From positions 2,294,001-2,358,000 of the forward strand of contig NZ_VFMY01000001.1 in NCBI RefSeq assembly GCF_006715305.1: a stretch of DNA of 64,000 nucleotides, written 5' to 3'. Shown here one piece after another: positions 33,620 through 44,300 of this stretch. The translations under genes and the position numbers were made by a program. Numbering within the stretch: the first letter of the stretch is position 1; each line of letters opens with the position of its first letter. The DNA comes from Arthrobacter sp. SLBN-100. Its GTDB lineage: Bacteria; Actinomycetota; Actinomycetes; Actinomycetales; Micrococcaceae. Below the pieces are notes generated by a model that saw only the letters and a program-made list of their open reading frames with translations, did no database searches and had not been told where the DNA came from.

Positions 33620-34195
33620 GTGACTTTGACTAAGATCCGCACCGCGGCCGCGAGCTCCCTCGCCGCCGCCGGTCTCCTGTTTTCCCTCGCCGCATGTTCC
33701 GCGCCGGCCACCACCCAGCCAGCTGCCTCTGAGCCCGCTTCCACGGCAGCAACTTCTTCCACAGCATCGGCTTCATCCGCCGCCGCCTCCGGGCCCTGCG
33801 ACGGCGTGAAGGTCATCGTCGACTCGGGCGCCCTGAAGCAGGAGGCCGCTGACACGTCCGTGTGCGTCCCCGTGGACGAGCCCACCGTCGCTGCCGATTT
33901 GCTCAAGGATGCCAACATCAAGACCGAGGGCACCACGCAGTACCCCACCGAGCTGGTCTGCCGCGTGAACGGTGTCCCCGCTGCTGACCTCGACATCGTC
34001 CACAAGGGCGGCACATACCGGGAAGAATGCAAGGGCATGACCGCTGCCTTCGCCTACTGGTCCCTCTGGGTTAAGCCGGCCTCCGGTGATTGGGCTTACG
34101 CCCAGGAAGGCCACGCCACCCTGAAGGTGAGCCCCGGAGAGAGCCTGGAACTGCTGTACACGGTCGACGGCGAACCGGCCACCCCCGCGGCATGA
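33620..34195 (+). CDS. Lipoprotein with DUF4430-like (transcobalamin-type) domain
   Basis: A 191-residue surface lipoprotein. A signal peptide ends at LFSLAACSAP (lipobox Cys near 26). An Ala/Ser/Thr-rich linker follows to about 58. The domain after it ends with AFAYWSLWVKPASGDWAYAQEG and VSPGESLELLYT, resembling the DUF4430 / transcobalamin C-terminal fold. The GTG start is used. It overlaps the ECF transporter gene by four bases (ATGA), so the two are translationally coupled. Such lipoproteins probably capture a vitamin-like ligand for the transporter; cobalamin or a corrinoid is a reasonable but unproven guess. Confidence 0.75.
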   Translation: MTLTKIRTAAASSLAAAGLLFSLAACSAPATTQPAASEPASTAATSSTASASSAAASGPCDGVKVIVDSGALKQEAADTSVCVPVDEPTVAADLLKDANIKTEGTTQYPTELVCRVNGVPAADLDIVHKGGTYREECKGMTAAFAYWSLWVKPASGDWAYAQEGHATLKVSPGESLELLYTVDGEPATPAA

Positions 34196-37080
34196 CCTTC
34201 CGACCCGCGCCGTTACGCGCTGCGGCGGCTCTCGCCGTCGTCTTCATCGTGGCGCGGGTCATCTACCGCATCCTTTTCAACGGGGCGGGCATCGGCGAAC
34301 CGGTTCTGCTCGACCTGCCGGCGATCCGGCTGCCAGCCCCGTACGCCCATGTGGCCCTCCTCGGCCCGGTCACTGGGCCCGGGCTGTGGGCGGCGGTCCT
34401 GTCCGCCCTGCCGATTGCCGGGATGTTCCTCGGCTTCGGCCTGCTCAATGCCTGGGTGGACGTGGCCCGCGGCTTTGTGCACCTGGCCCGCCGCGGCCCC
34501 CTGCAGGGCATAGGCCGGATGCTCGTGGTGGCCTGGGCGGCGCTCCCTGCACTTTCCGACGCCGTGACCTCCGTCCGCCTGGCGTTCCGGTTGCGGGGCG
34601 AACGCTTCGGCCCCCGCGCCCTGGTGCCCGTGCTCGAGCGCACCCTGGAACATGCCAGCCGAGTTGCCGCGGCCCTGGAGCTGCGCGGCTTCGGGAGCCG
34701 GGCGCAGCGCTCTTCCAAGAACGACGACGGCGGCCCGCTCCAGGTGCGGGACGCCCAGTTCCGCATCGGTGACGCGCAGGTGAGCGTCAACAGGTTCACG
34801 CCGTCGAGCGGGTCCATCACGGTGATCACCGGACCCACGGGTTCCGGCAAGTCCACCATCCTGAGGGGCATCGCCGGGCTCCTCTCCCAAGTCGACGGCG
34901 GAGACATTTCCGGCACGGTGCGCGTCGCCGGAATGGACCGTGCCAGCACGCCCCCGCGCGATACCGCCCGCCGCGTCGGCGTCGTCCTGCAGAATCCCCG
35001 CGCGGCCTTCGCCACCACCCGGGTCCGAGATGAAATCTCACTCGCACTTGAGCTGCGCGGCGTGGCATTCGGCACAGCCAAGGACCGCGTGGAGGAGGTC
35101 GCCGAGCGGATTGGCGTGGCCGCGCTGCTGGACCGGAATCTCAGCACCCTCTCGGCGGGCGAGGCAACCCTCGTGGCCATCGCGGCCGCAGTGGTGGAGC
35201 AACCGGCCCTGCTCCTGGCTGACGAGCCTCTGGCCGACCTCGACACCAAGGCACGCGGCCGCGTCATCGCCGTGCTCCACGACCTTGCCCGCGACTCCGG
35301 CGTCTGCGTCATCGTGGCGGAGCACCGGGCGGAAGCGCTGATAACCGTTGCCGACTCGTGGTGGACCATCGACGACGGCACATTGATCTCAACTACAGGG
35401 GTCCCGGGTGCCGCGCCAGGGCCCTCTTTGCCCACCCAGGCCATCCCAGCACCTGCATACCCGACTGACCTCGCCCCTGTGCTGACGGCCACAAACCTCG
35501 CCGTGCATCGCAAAGGCACCTCGCTGGTGCGCGATGCATCCCTGACCCTGCACCGCGGTGAAGTGGTGGCCCTGGTGGGGCCGAACGGGGCCGGGAAGTC
35601 GTCCCTCCTGGTGGCGCTGGCCCTAGGTGAAGGCACGCGCGGTGCGGGCAGCGGCGGTCAGGGCGGTGGCGGTGTAAAAACGCTCGACAGCGGTCGGGTC
35701 GCCCTGGTGCCGGACGCCTCGGACGACCTCTTCACCAGGGATACGGTCGCAGGAGAGCTTCGCGCGGCTGAGCGTCGCCTTGCGCGCCGAAAGAACGGCG
35801 GACAGCCCGCGCCCGGCTTTGCGGCGTCGCGCCTGGCCCGCCTGCGGGGCGGCGTCACCATCCCCATCGGGCACGAGCATCCCCGGGACCTCTCCGCCGG
35901 AGAGCGCAGGATCCTTGCCATCGCGCTGCAGACCATGGACGATCCCCAGGTCCTCCTGATCGATGAGCCCACTCGCGGACTCGATCCGGCGGCACGTACA
36001 GCAGTCGCCTCAGCTTTGCGGGCTGCGGCAGACTCCGGCGCGGCGGTCCTCATCGCCACCCACGACCACGACTTTGCCCACGGCCTGGGCGCCCGGATCC
36101 TCCCAATGCGTGACGGCGTCACGCCCGCTTCTCTTCCGGCGGAAGAACTTCACGCGCCCCTTCCGCTCCCCCGGCAGGCAGGCGCCGGACCCAGGGCAAC
36201 GCTCGTCGAGGAGCAATCAGACTCCCGAGTCGCGGAACGAAAACGCCGCATCCGGCTGCCGCGCGGCGTCGAACTCGCAGTTCTCGCCGCCGCAAATCTT
36301 CTGGCCCTGGCAGCATTCTGCTGGCCGCTGCTCGCCGCGGCCCTTCCGCAGGATGCCGCGGCGGCCCTCCCCTACGCAGCCCTGGCCATCGCGCCGCTCG
36401 CCGCGGTCGCCGTCGTCGTATCCCTCGATGGCTCTGTCCGCTCCGCCCACACGGTGGCACTGCTCGGCGTCCTGGCAGCCGTCGGTTCCGCAGTCCGGGT
36501 GGCGAGCACCGGCGTCGGGGGCGTCGAGGCAGTCTTTATTCTGTTGATCCTGGCCGGCCGGGCCTTCGGTCCCCGTTTCGGCCTGCTCCTCGGCACCGCC
36601 ACCATCGCCCTCTCCAGCGCCTTGTGGGGCGGGATCGGGCCGTGGACACCGTTCCAGATCTTCGCCTGTGCGTGGGTGGGCGCGGGGGCCGGCCTGCTCC
36701 CCCGCAGCGTCCGGGGCAAGGCGGAACTGTGGATGCTGTGCGGCTACGGCGCCGTGGCGTCCTACCTGTTCGGCCTGCTGACGAACCTGTGGTTCTGGCC
36801 CTTCGCCGTCGGCGCCGGCACCGGCATCTCGTACGAGCCGGGCGCGCCGCTGGCCACCAACCTGGGCAGCTTCCTGCTCTACTCGCTGGTGACGTCGACG
36901 GCGGGCTGGGACACCCTGCGTGCGGTGACCACCATCATCGGGATCGCTGTGGTGGGGCGCGCGATCCTCGCGGCGCTCCGGCGGGTGAAGCCGGTCTACG
37001 GCGCGGGTGGAGGCGCTGGCAGAAACGCCGCGCAGGCTTCATCCGACCAAGCCAGGGACCGGCTACAAATTGGAGTTTGA
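34192..37080 (+). CDS. All-in-one ECF transporter (T-A-A-S fusion)
   Basis: A 962-residue single chain that joins every part of an energy-coupling-factor vitamin importer. Residues 1-170 are EcfT-like: membrane segments and a coupling helix ending in AAALELRGFGSR. The first ATPase has Walker A GPTGSGKST near 214, signature LSAGE near 320, then LLLADEP. The second ATPase has GPNGAGKSS near 463, LSAGERR near 567 and VLLIDEP. From about 687 to the end is a six-segment S-component-like domain (AFCWPLLAAALP onward). ECF parts are normally three or four separate proteins, so this fusion is notable. The ATG overlaps the stop of the DUF4430-like lipoprotein gene. The substrate is not known. Confidence 0.88.
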   Translation: MTFRPAPLRAAAALAVVFIVARVIYRILFNGAGIGEPVLLDLPAIRLPAPYAHVALLGPVTGPGLWAAVLSALPIAGMFLGFGLLNAWVDVARGFVHLARRGPLQGIGRMLVVAWAALPALSDAVTSVRLAFRLRGERFGPRALVPVLERTLEHASRVAAALELRGFGSRAQRSSKNDDGGPLQVRDAQFRIGDAQVSVNRFTPSSGSITVITGPTGSGKSTILRGIAGLLSQVDGGDISGTVRVAGMDRASTPPRDTARRVGVVLQNPRAAFATTRVRDEISLALELRGVAFGTAKDRVEEVAERIGVAALLDRNLSTLSAGEATLVAIAAAVVEQPALLLADEPLADLDTKARGRVIAVLHDLARDSGVCVIVAEHRAEALITVADSWWTIDDGTLISTTGVPGAAPGPSLPTQAIPAPAYPTDLAPVLTATNLAVHRKGTSLVRDASLTLHRGEVVALVGPNGAGKSSLLVALALGEGTRGAGSGGQGGGGVKTLDSGRVALVPDASDDLFTRDTVAGELRAAERRLARRKNGGQPAPGFAASRLARLRGGVTIPIGHEHPRDLSAGERRILAIALQTMDDPQVLLIDEPTRGLDPAARTAVASALRAAADSGAAVLIATHDHDFAHGLGARILPMRDGVTPASLPAEELHAPLPLPRQAGAGPRATLVEEQSDSRVAERKRRIRLPRGVELAVLAAANLLALAAFCWPLLAAALPQDAAAALPYAALAIAPLAAVAVVVSLDGSVRSAHTVALLGVLAAVGSAVRVASTGVGGVEAVFILLILAGRAFGPRFGLLLGTATIALSSALWGGIGPWTPFQIFACAWVGAGAGLLPRSVRGKAELWMLCGYGAVASYLFGLLTNLWFWPFAVGAGTGISYEPGAPLATNLGSFLLYSLVTSTAGWDTLRAVTTIIGIAVVGRAILAALRRVKPVYGAGGGAGRNAAQASSDQARDRLQIGV

Positions 37081-37254
37081 GGACACCCGAAACCCGACAC
37101 CATGGTCCCTGTCGGGGAGTCACCTAAGCCGCGTCGCACGCAATGGGCTGAATGGACGTCGCCTTGAAGGTCATAGTGGGAGGATCCCTAGGATTCGCTA
37201 TTTCCCGTGGATAGTCTGGGACAGGACGCCACCCTACGGAGGGTCAGTGAGAAC

Positions 37255-38079
37255 GTGAAAGAAGGAGTTGCTGCGGTAATCGGCCGGAACAATGTCACCA
37301 TATCGGGCCGGGATGATGGGCCTGTGATGATGTTTGCCCACGGTTTTGGCTGCGATCAGGCTATGTGGCTGAAGCTGCTTCCCTTTTTCGCTGATGATTA
37401 CCGGCTGGTGCTTTTTGATCATGTTGGTGCAGGAGACTCCGACATCAGCGCCTATGACTGGGAGAAGTACGGGTCCCTCAACGGGTACGCGTCGGACCTG
37501 CTGGAGATTTGCGCCGCCCTTGACCTTGAGGACGTCATCCTGGTGGGCCACAGTGTCAGCACAATGATCGCCGTGATCGCCGCAGTGCAGGACCCCAGCC
37601 GCTTCTCCCACCTGGTCCTGCTTGCTCCTTCACCCCGTCACACCGATGACCCGTACGACGGCTACGTGGGCGGGTTTTCGCGCGAAGACATCGAGGGCCT
37701 GCTGGCATCCCTGGACAGCAACTATTTCGCCTGGGCCGCGACCCTGGCGCCCATGGTCATGGGCAACCCGCAGGAGCCGGCATTAGCGGAGGACCTGCGC
37801 GTCAGCTTCTGCCGGACAAATCCGACCATCGCACGGCACTTCGCCGGGGTAACCTTCTTCTCCGACACCCGCCCTGAACTGAAAAAGTTGCGCACCAGCT
37901 GCCTGATTCTGCAGTGCTCCGACGATCGGCTTGCCCCGCCGGAAGTGGGCGACTACCTGCACAAGAATCTGGATCACAGCACCCTGGTGCAGCTGCAGGC
38001 CACCGGGCACTGCCCCCACGTCAGCGCCCCTGAGGAGACGGCCCGGGTGATTCTGCACTACCTCAACACCCGCTCGTGA
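37255..38079 (+). CDS. RsbQ-like alpha/beta-hydrolase
   Basis: A 274-residue alpha/beta hydrolase of the RsbQ/KAI2 group. The start is placed at the GTG before KEGVAAVIGRNN, 11 bases after GGAGGG; it matches the 269-residue length of RsbQ. The catalytic triad is visible: GHSVSTM (Ser), CSDDRLAPPE (Asp) and TGHCPHVSAPE (His). FAHGFGCDQAMWL near the N-terminus is typical. In Bacillus RsbQ feeds a signal to the phosphatase RsbP, but no PAS-phosphatase gene is adjacent here, so the partner is elsewhere or absent. Confidence 0.9.
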   Translation: MKEGVAAVIGRNNVTISGRDDGPVMMFAHGFGCDQAMWLKLLPFFADDYRLVLFDHVGAGDSDISAYDWEKYGSLNGYASDLLEICAALDLEDVILVGHSVSTMIAVIAAVQDPSRFSHLVLLAPSPRHTDDPYDGYVGGFSREDIEGLLASLDSNYFAWAATLAPMVMGNPQEPALAEDLRVSFCRTNPTIARHFAGVTFFSDTRPELKKLRTSCLILQCSDDRLAPPEVGDYLHKNLDHSTLVQLQATGHCPHVSAPEETARVILHYLNTRS

Positions 38080-38194
38080 CGGGCGCCGCCGGCCCCTTCC
38101 CCGCCCGGTTTTGAAGCCTTCTTTCATCAAGCGCCTCCGCGGGTGCCTGGCTAACAGGATTGCCCCGTTATCAGTTGATCTGCAGGACTTGGGT

Positions 38195-39427
38195 TCAGGC
38201 GAGTCTGTTTACCTCGTAAGTGTGGCCGGCCGCGCGGAGTCGCTGTATGAGCACGTTGCCGAGTGCAGTGGCCGGTGTCAGCGATCCTTTCGCGGTCGGC
38301 AGCCGGTCACCGTCGAGGGCAAGAGCGAGTGCAGTCTCCCCTGCCATCACGGCGGTGGCGGCATAACCGGGATCACCGGGGCCAGCAGCAATCGCCTGGT
38401 AACAGTGCCCGTCCTCGGTGCGGGCGGTCACCTTCGAACGGAACCAGCCCGCGCGCTGCGTGCCGGTGCTCGGGCCCGCACCTGGTGCCGGAAGACAGCG
38501 GTCGAGCACCCGCCGGGTCGGCGGGAACGCCATCGCTCCCGTGAATGCCCGGAGCCCTAGTGCCATTGCCCTGGCGGTGACCGCTCCTGCCGGTCCGGGG
38601 GCCACCCCCATCACCTCACCGTACTGAAGGGACCGGCCGTAGGCCCAGCCCTGCAATGCGTTGCTGCGGCGCACTATCCGAGTGTTGAACGGAGCCATGA
38701 TGAAAGGCGCGGTCCAGGTGCCGTCATCGGAACGGCGCACAGGACCGGCGTCAAGAGGCTGTTGTATCGTCGGCTCCCGTGTCCGGTCAGGGCTCAGAGC
38801 ATAGGGGTCCGCGGCTAATGACCGCAGGGCGGTGCTCGATCGCATCGCGTCGAGCTGCCCGCGCATCGATTCGAGCGTGCCTCCGCTGATGCCACCCTTG
38901 GCCGTAGCAACGAGTTGAACCTCGACCAAACCGCCAGCGCCATCGGCTTCTGCCGCCTGATGCAACAGCAGTACAGCGAGATCGGACGGCACCGAGTCGT
39001 AGCCGCAGGAGTGCACGATCCTGGCCCCGCTCGTCCTGGCCAGAACGTCGTAGCGATCAATCGCCTCCCGGACGAAGGACACCTCACCCGCGAGGTCGGC
39101 ATAGTGGGTATTGGCCCGTGCGCAGGCCTCGACGACTGGTAGTCCGTGTTTCGCGTATGGACCGACGGTTGTGAAGAGCACGCGTGTGCCCGCGGCCAGG
39201 GCGGCGATCGAGTCCGCGTCCTCCGAGTCGGCTTCGATGAGGGCCCATCCGTGCGCCGCGACCGGCAACTGCGACCGAACCGCCCCGAGCCTGGACCTCG
39301 ACCGGCCCGCGAGTCCAACTCGCATACCGGCCGGTACATGCTCCGCGACGTAGCCCGCGATCAGTCGGCCAACGAAACCCGTCGCTCCGTAGAGAACGAG
39401 GTCATGTTCCCGAGATGAGTTGTCCAT
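38195..39427 (-). CDS. Saccharopine-dehydrogenase-like oxidoreductase
   Basis: A 410-residue NAD(P)-binding protein. It starts with LVLYGATGFVGRLIAGYVAEH (Rossmann loop GATGFVG) and later has TTVGPYAKHGLPVVEACA and HSCGYDSVPSDLAVLLLH, the pattern of the trans-acting enoyl reductase / saccharopine dehydrogenase family found in mycobacteria and relatives. GAAAGG lies upstream of the ATG. The family mostly acts on lipid or polyketide intermediates, but no such genes are adjacent. Confidence 0.9.
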   Translation of the reverse strand: MDNSSREHDLVLYGATGFVGRLIAGYVAEHVPAGMRVGLAGRSRSRLGAVRSQLPVAAHGWALIEADSEDADSIAALAAGTRVLFTTVGPYAKHGLPVVEACARANTHYADLAGEVSFVREAIDRYDVLARTSGARIVHSCGYDSVPSDLAVLLLHQAAEADGAGGLVEVQLVATAKGGISGGTLESMRGQLDAMRSSTALRSLAADPYALSPDRTREPTIQQPLDAGPVRRSDDGTWTAPFIMAPFNTRIVRRSNALQGWAYGRSLQYGEVMGVAPGPAGAVTARAMALGLRAFTGAMAFPPTRRVLDRCLPAPGAGPSTGTQRAGWFRSKVTARTEDGHCYQAIAAGPGDPGYAATAVMAGETALALALDGDRLPTAKGSLTPATALGNVLIQRLRAAGHTYEVNRLA

Positions 39428-39847
39428 AACTGCAGCCTTTCACAGCGGCAACTCCACGCCGACACACGGCTCCTTGCCTTGGCCCCTCGGAACAACCGGA
39501 ACTGATCTTACGTTCGAACGCGAGGTCCGGTATACCCGCCCACAGCCGGGGCCAATCCTCGTAGGTATCCCACCGCTGCTGCTGCCAGGTGCTACCCAGG
39601 CGGCTCCCTACTCCAGCCGTGGATCCGCCGCTTTGGCGGCACCGGAGTTCCGGTAACGCGGCAGTAATGGTCAAGACGATGTACTGGAACTGAAGCGTAA
39701 CTGAAGTCAGTTTGCAGCAAGACCCACGAACGTCACGCTTCACCCGAGGTATGGACATGTAACGGGATTCGGCCTGCGACTGGAAGGCACGTATGGTTCC
39801 CGCCCAATACTGCTGAGAAGGCGCACATTGGCCGTTTGGAGGACAGA
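39428..39847. other. Intergenic gap with no recognisable gene
   Basis: This 420-bp divergent region lies between the saccharopine-dehydrogenase-like and NTF2-like genes. No open frame looks like a real protein, and I see no strong hairpin or repeat. It must hold the promoters of both genes. A GGTATACC near 39529 resembles the GntR core but is not part of a longer palindrome. Confidence 0.5.
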
Positions 39848-40216
39848 ATGAAAATTACAGATCCGGGCGCTCTGCACCCTGCATGGGCAGAATGCTTCAA
39901 CCGCCAGGACTTGGACGGGATGGCTGGCTTCATGGACACAAATGCCGTATTCGCCCCTCAGCCCGGGTTGGCCCTCAGCGGTGAGGACAACCTCGTAGCC
40001 CAGCGCCAGTTCCTCGCCATGGGACTGCCGATCGACTTGACCGTCCGCCACGTACTACGGGAAGGAGATATAGCGCTAGCGATCGTTGACTGGACAATCA
40101 AGGGCACGGCCGCCGATGGCAATGAAGTGGACCTGAAAGGCACCGCTGCTGATGTTCTTCGTCTGAACGACCAAGGGTGGAAGCTCATCATAGACAACCC
40201 CTTCGGCACCGCCTGA
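39848..40216 (+). CDS. NTF2-like / SnoaL-type protein
   Basis: A 122-residue single-domain protein of the nuclear-transport-factor-2-like fold (SnoaL/DUF4440 type). The start HPAWAECFNRQDLDGMAGFMDTNAVF is typical, followed by strands ALAIVDWTIKG and AADVLRLNDQGWKLIIDNPF. The ATG has GGAGGACAGA directly before it. It may be an isomerase or a simple ligand binder; context does not tell. Confidence 0.87.
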   Translation: MKITDPGALHPAWAECFNRQDLDGMAGFMDTNAVFAPQPGLALSGEDNLVAQRQFLAMGLPIDLTVRHVLREGDIALAIVDWTIKGTAADGNEVDLKGTAADVLRLNDQGWKLIIDNPFGTA

Positions 40217-40390
40217 GCGGGGCAACTTCGTTTTCGAGTGGAAACCAGCATGACGCCGCCAGCCCCAGAGATCCCTGTACGTCGGCAATGCGGACCAGGT
40301 GCGGCATAGGCCTCTACGTCCATAGATGGACGAACAACTGGCCGGATGATGCAACTGAGCACAAGCAAACACTGATGGAGGCAGAAATTT

Positions 40391-41359
40391 ATGACCACAC
40401 AGGAAACCGGACCCAAGAGTGTTGTGGGCCCTGTATTGGTCCGTCCGCTGGGGGAAGCGGACCTTGATCGTGCTGACGAGATCCTCAGGGAAGCGTTTGG
40501 GACGTTCCTCGGAGTCCCCGATCTGTTCGGAACCGCTGACTATGTCAGGACTCGCTTTGCCGCCGATCCGCATGCCGCCTTCGCCGCGATGGTGGACGGC
40601 GAGCTCGTCGGATCGAACTTCGCCACCAGCTGGGGCAGCGTCGGGTTCTTCGGCCCGTTGACCGTGCGTCCCGATCTGTGGGACCAGGGCGTCGGTAAAA
40701 GCCTGATGGAACCGATCATGGGATGCTTCGAGTCTTGGGGGAATAACCACCTCGGCCTGTTCACCTTCTCACACAGTCCTAAACACCTCGAGCTCTACCG
40801 CCGGTACGGTTTCTGGCCCCGATTCTTGACCGCCGTCATGCGTAAACAGGTCGCGCCCAGTGGCTCCATGCCCATCCACGTGACCTACGCCGACATGTCC
40901 GCCGCCGAACAGGCCGAATACATCAGTGCCTGTCGCACCCTAACCGACTCTGTGTACGTGGGTCTGGACCTGGAACGCGAAATTACGGCTGTTCATGCCC
41001 AAGGACTTGGCGACACCGTGCTGCTCCAGGGTGAGTCGGGGCTGGACGGCCTGGCCGTGTGTCATTGCGGTCCGGGATCGGAGGCCGGGTCGGATGTTTG
41101 CTTCGTTAAGTTCGGCGCTGTTCGCCCTGGCAGGCAGGCCGGTGACAGATTCGAGCGGTTACTCGACGCCTGCGAGCAACTGGCCTCCGAGCGCGGAATG
41201 AGGCAGCTCGAGGCAGGGATGAACCTGGGCCGCCCAGATGCCTATCAGCGCATGGTCGCCCGCGGTTTCCGTACCGGGTTGCAGGGCGTGACCATGCACC
41301 GGCCCAACGAGCCCGGCTACAGCCACTCTGACGCTTATGTGATCGACGACTGGCGCTGA
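40391..41359 (+). CDS. GNAT acetyltransferase, tandem-domain type
   Basis: A 322-residue protein with two GNAT-like halves. The first half (20-160) has LTVRPDLWDQGVGKSLMEPIM and LYRRYGFWPRFL, both normal for acetyl-CoA binding. The second half (180-320) has FVKFGAVRPGRQAGDRFERLLDAC and a degenerate loop. GGAGG precedes the ATG. Ends 22 bp before the convergent metH stop. Substrate unknown. Confidence 0.86.
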   Translation: MTTQETGPKSVVGPVLVRPLGEADLDRADEILREAFGTFLGVPDLFGTADYVRTRFAADPHAAFAAMVDGELVGSNFATSWGSVGFFGPLTVRPDLWDQGVGKSLMEPIMGCFESWGNNHLGLFTFSHSPKHLELYRRYGFWPRFLTAVMRKQVAPSGSMPIHVTYADMSAAEQAEYISACRTLTDSVYVGLDLEREITAVHAQGLGDTVLLQGESGLDGLAVCHCGPGSEAGSDVCFVKFGAVRPGRQAGDRFERLLDACEQLASERGMRQLEAGMNLGRPDAYQRMVARGFRTGLQGVTMHRPNEPGYSHSDAYVIDDWR

Positions 41360-41381
41360 CAAACCAGGGACCGGCACCCAC

Positions 41382-44300
41382 TCACACCTTGAAGTACTTC
41401 GCCTCCGGGTGGTGGAACACGAACGCGTCGGTGGACTGCTCGGGGTGCAGCATCAGCTCGTCGCTCAGGATCACGCCCATCCGCTCGGGTTTCAGCAGCT
41501 CCGTCACCTTGCGGCGGTCCTTCATGTCCGGGCACGCGGGGTAGCCGAGCGAGAACCGTGCGCCGCGGTAGTCGAGCTTGAAATATCCTGCAGTGTCCTT
41601 CGGTTCCTCGGCCGCGAAACCCAGCTCCTTGCGGATCCGCGCGTGCCAGAACTCGGCCAGCGCCTCGGTGAGCTGCATGACCAGGCCGTTGAGCTCGTAG
41701 TAGTCGCGGTACTGGTTGGCGGCGAACATCTTTGACGTGAACTCTTCGATCTTCGAGCCGGCGGTGACCAGCTGCACCGGCAGCACGTCCACCTGCCCGG
41801 ATTCGCGCGACTTCACAAAGTCGGCCAGGCACAGGTGCCGGTCGCGCCGCTGGCGCGGGAAGTCGAAGCGCAGCCGGTCGGTGCCGATCGGACCGCCTGA
41901 ACCGCCGTCAGGGGCGAGAAGACCCGCGGTGCCCAGGACGCCGTCGGGATCCGTATCATGGTGCAGCACCACCACCTGCTCCCCCTCGGAGACCACCGGG
42001 AAGTAGCCGTAAGCGACGGACGCGTCCAGCATTCCCTCGCCGAGGATGCGGTCCAGCCAGTAGCGCAGGCGCGGCCGGCCCTCGCGTTCCACCAGTTCCT
42101 CGTAGGAGGCGCCCTCCTCGCCGCGGCCGGGCTTGAGCCCCCACTGACCCATGAACGTGGCGCGCTCATCGAGGAACGCCGAGTAGTCGTGGAGCGAGAC
42201 GCCGCGCACAATGCGGGTGCCCCAGAACGGCGGGGCGGGCACGGGGTTGTCGGCGGCGACGTCGGACCGGCCGGGCATGGCTTCCGGCTCGGTCACCGTG
42301 AACTTTGCGCCTCCCTTATGGATGCGCTTCTTCAGCGGCGGCAGGCCGACGTCGTCCGGCGACTCGCCGCGGGCCACGCGCACCAGCGGTTCCATCAGGG
42401 CGAGGCCCTCGAACGCGTCCTTGGCGTACCGGACCACGCCGTCAAACTGCTCGGCCAGGTCCTGCTCCACGTAAGCGCGGGTCAGGGCGGCGCCGCCCAG
42501 GATCACCGGCCACTTCTTCGCCAGGCCGCGGGACTGCAGCTCCGCGAGGTTTTCCTTCATCACCACCGTGGACTTCACCAGCAGCCCGGACATGCCGATC
42601 ACGTCCGCGTTGTGCTCCTCGGCCGCGGCCATGATCTCGGCAATGCCCTGCTTGATGCCGATGTTGATGACTTTGTAGCCGTTGTTGGTGAGGATGATGT
42701 CCACCAGGTTCTTGCCGATGTCATGCACGTCGCCGCGCACGGTGGCGATCACCATGGTGCCCTTGCCCGAAGAATCCGACTTCTCCATGTGCGGCTCGAG
42801 GAGGGCGACGGCGTTCTTCATCACCTCGGCGGACTGCAGCACGAACGGCAGCTGCATCTCGCCGGCGCCGAAGCGTTCACCCACCACCTTCATGCCTTCG
42901 AGCAGGTGGTCGTTGATGATGCCGAGCGGGCTCATGCCCTCGGAGCGTGCCAGGTCGAGGTCCTCTTCCAGGCCCTTGCCTTCGCCGTCGATGATGCGCC
43001 GTTCCAGGCGCTGGCCGGTAGGCAGCGCAGCGAGTTCCGCGGCGCGCTGGTCCTTGAGCGCTGCAGTGTCGACGCCGGCGAACAGGTCCAGCATGATAGC
43101 CAGGGGGTCGTAGGTGGTGTTGCCGTCGGCGTCGTATTCGCGGCGGTCGTAGACGAGGTCCAGGGCCACTTTGCGCTGATCCTCCGGCAGTGAGGCGAGC
43201 GGGACGATCTTGGCGGCGTCGATGATGCCGCTGGTCAGGCCGGCCTGCACGGCTTCGTGCAGGAACACCGAGTTCAGGACCATGCGTGCTGCCGGGTTCA
43301 GTCCGAAGGACACGTTCGAAACGCCGAGTGTGGTGTTGATGCCGGGGTACTTGGTGGTGATCTGGCGGATGGCCTCGATGGTTTCGATGCCGTCCCGGCG
43401 GGTCTCTTCCTGGCCGGTGGCGACGGGGAAGGTCAGGGCGTCGACGATGATGTCCTCGACGCGCATCCCCCAGTCGCCCACCAGGGCGTCGACGAGGCGG
43501 GAGGCGATGGCCACCTTGCCCTCGGTGGTGCGTGCCTGGCCTTGCTCGTCGATGGTCAGGGCGATGACGGCGGTGCCGTGCTCCTTCACGAGCGGCATGA
43601 TGCGCGCGAAGCGGCTGTCCGGGCCGTCGCCGTCCTCATAGTTAACGGAGTTGACCACCGGGCGTCCGCCGATGAGTTCCAGCCCGGCCCGCAGCACGGG
43701 CGGTTCGGTGGAGTCGATGACGAGCGGGAGGGTGGAGGCCGACGCGAAACGCGAGACGACCTCCTTGATGTCGGCCACGCCGTCGCGCCCCACGTAGTCG
43801 ATGCAGACGTCCAGCAGGTGCGCGCCGACGCGGACCTGCTCGCGAGCAATATCCACGCAGTCGTCCCAGCGCTCTTCGAGCATCGCCTGACGGAACGCCT
43901 TCGAACCGTTCGCGTTGGTGCGCTCACCGATGGCGAGGTAGGCGGATTCCTGGTCAAAGTTCACGTGATGGTAGAGGGAGGCGATGCCGGCTTCGCGTTC
44001 GGTGGGGACGCGGGCGGGCTGTGTCTTGCCGTCCGCCGTGGCGGGCACGGCTTTGGTGCGGAAGGGCGCAAGACGTTCGACGACGGCGGCCATGTGCTCC
44101 GGCGTCGTACCGCAGCAGCCGCCCACCAGGCCGAGGCCGAATTCGCGCACGAACTGCTCGTGGGCGGTGGCGAGTTCGGTGGGTGAGAGCGGGTAGTGCG
44201 CGCCGTTGGCGCCGAGGACGGGCAAGCCGGCGTTGGGCATACAGGCGATGGCGACGGAGGACTGCTTGGAGAGGTGGCGCAGGTGCTCGCTCATCTCGTC

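Noticed and set aside
39526..39535. GGTATACC as a third site for the amidohydrolase GntR regulator
   Set aside because: It lacks the TTTGG/CCAAA arms of the two real sites and lies 30 kb away beside unrelated genes.
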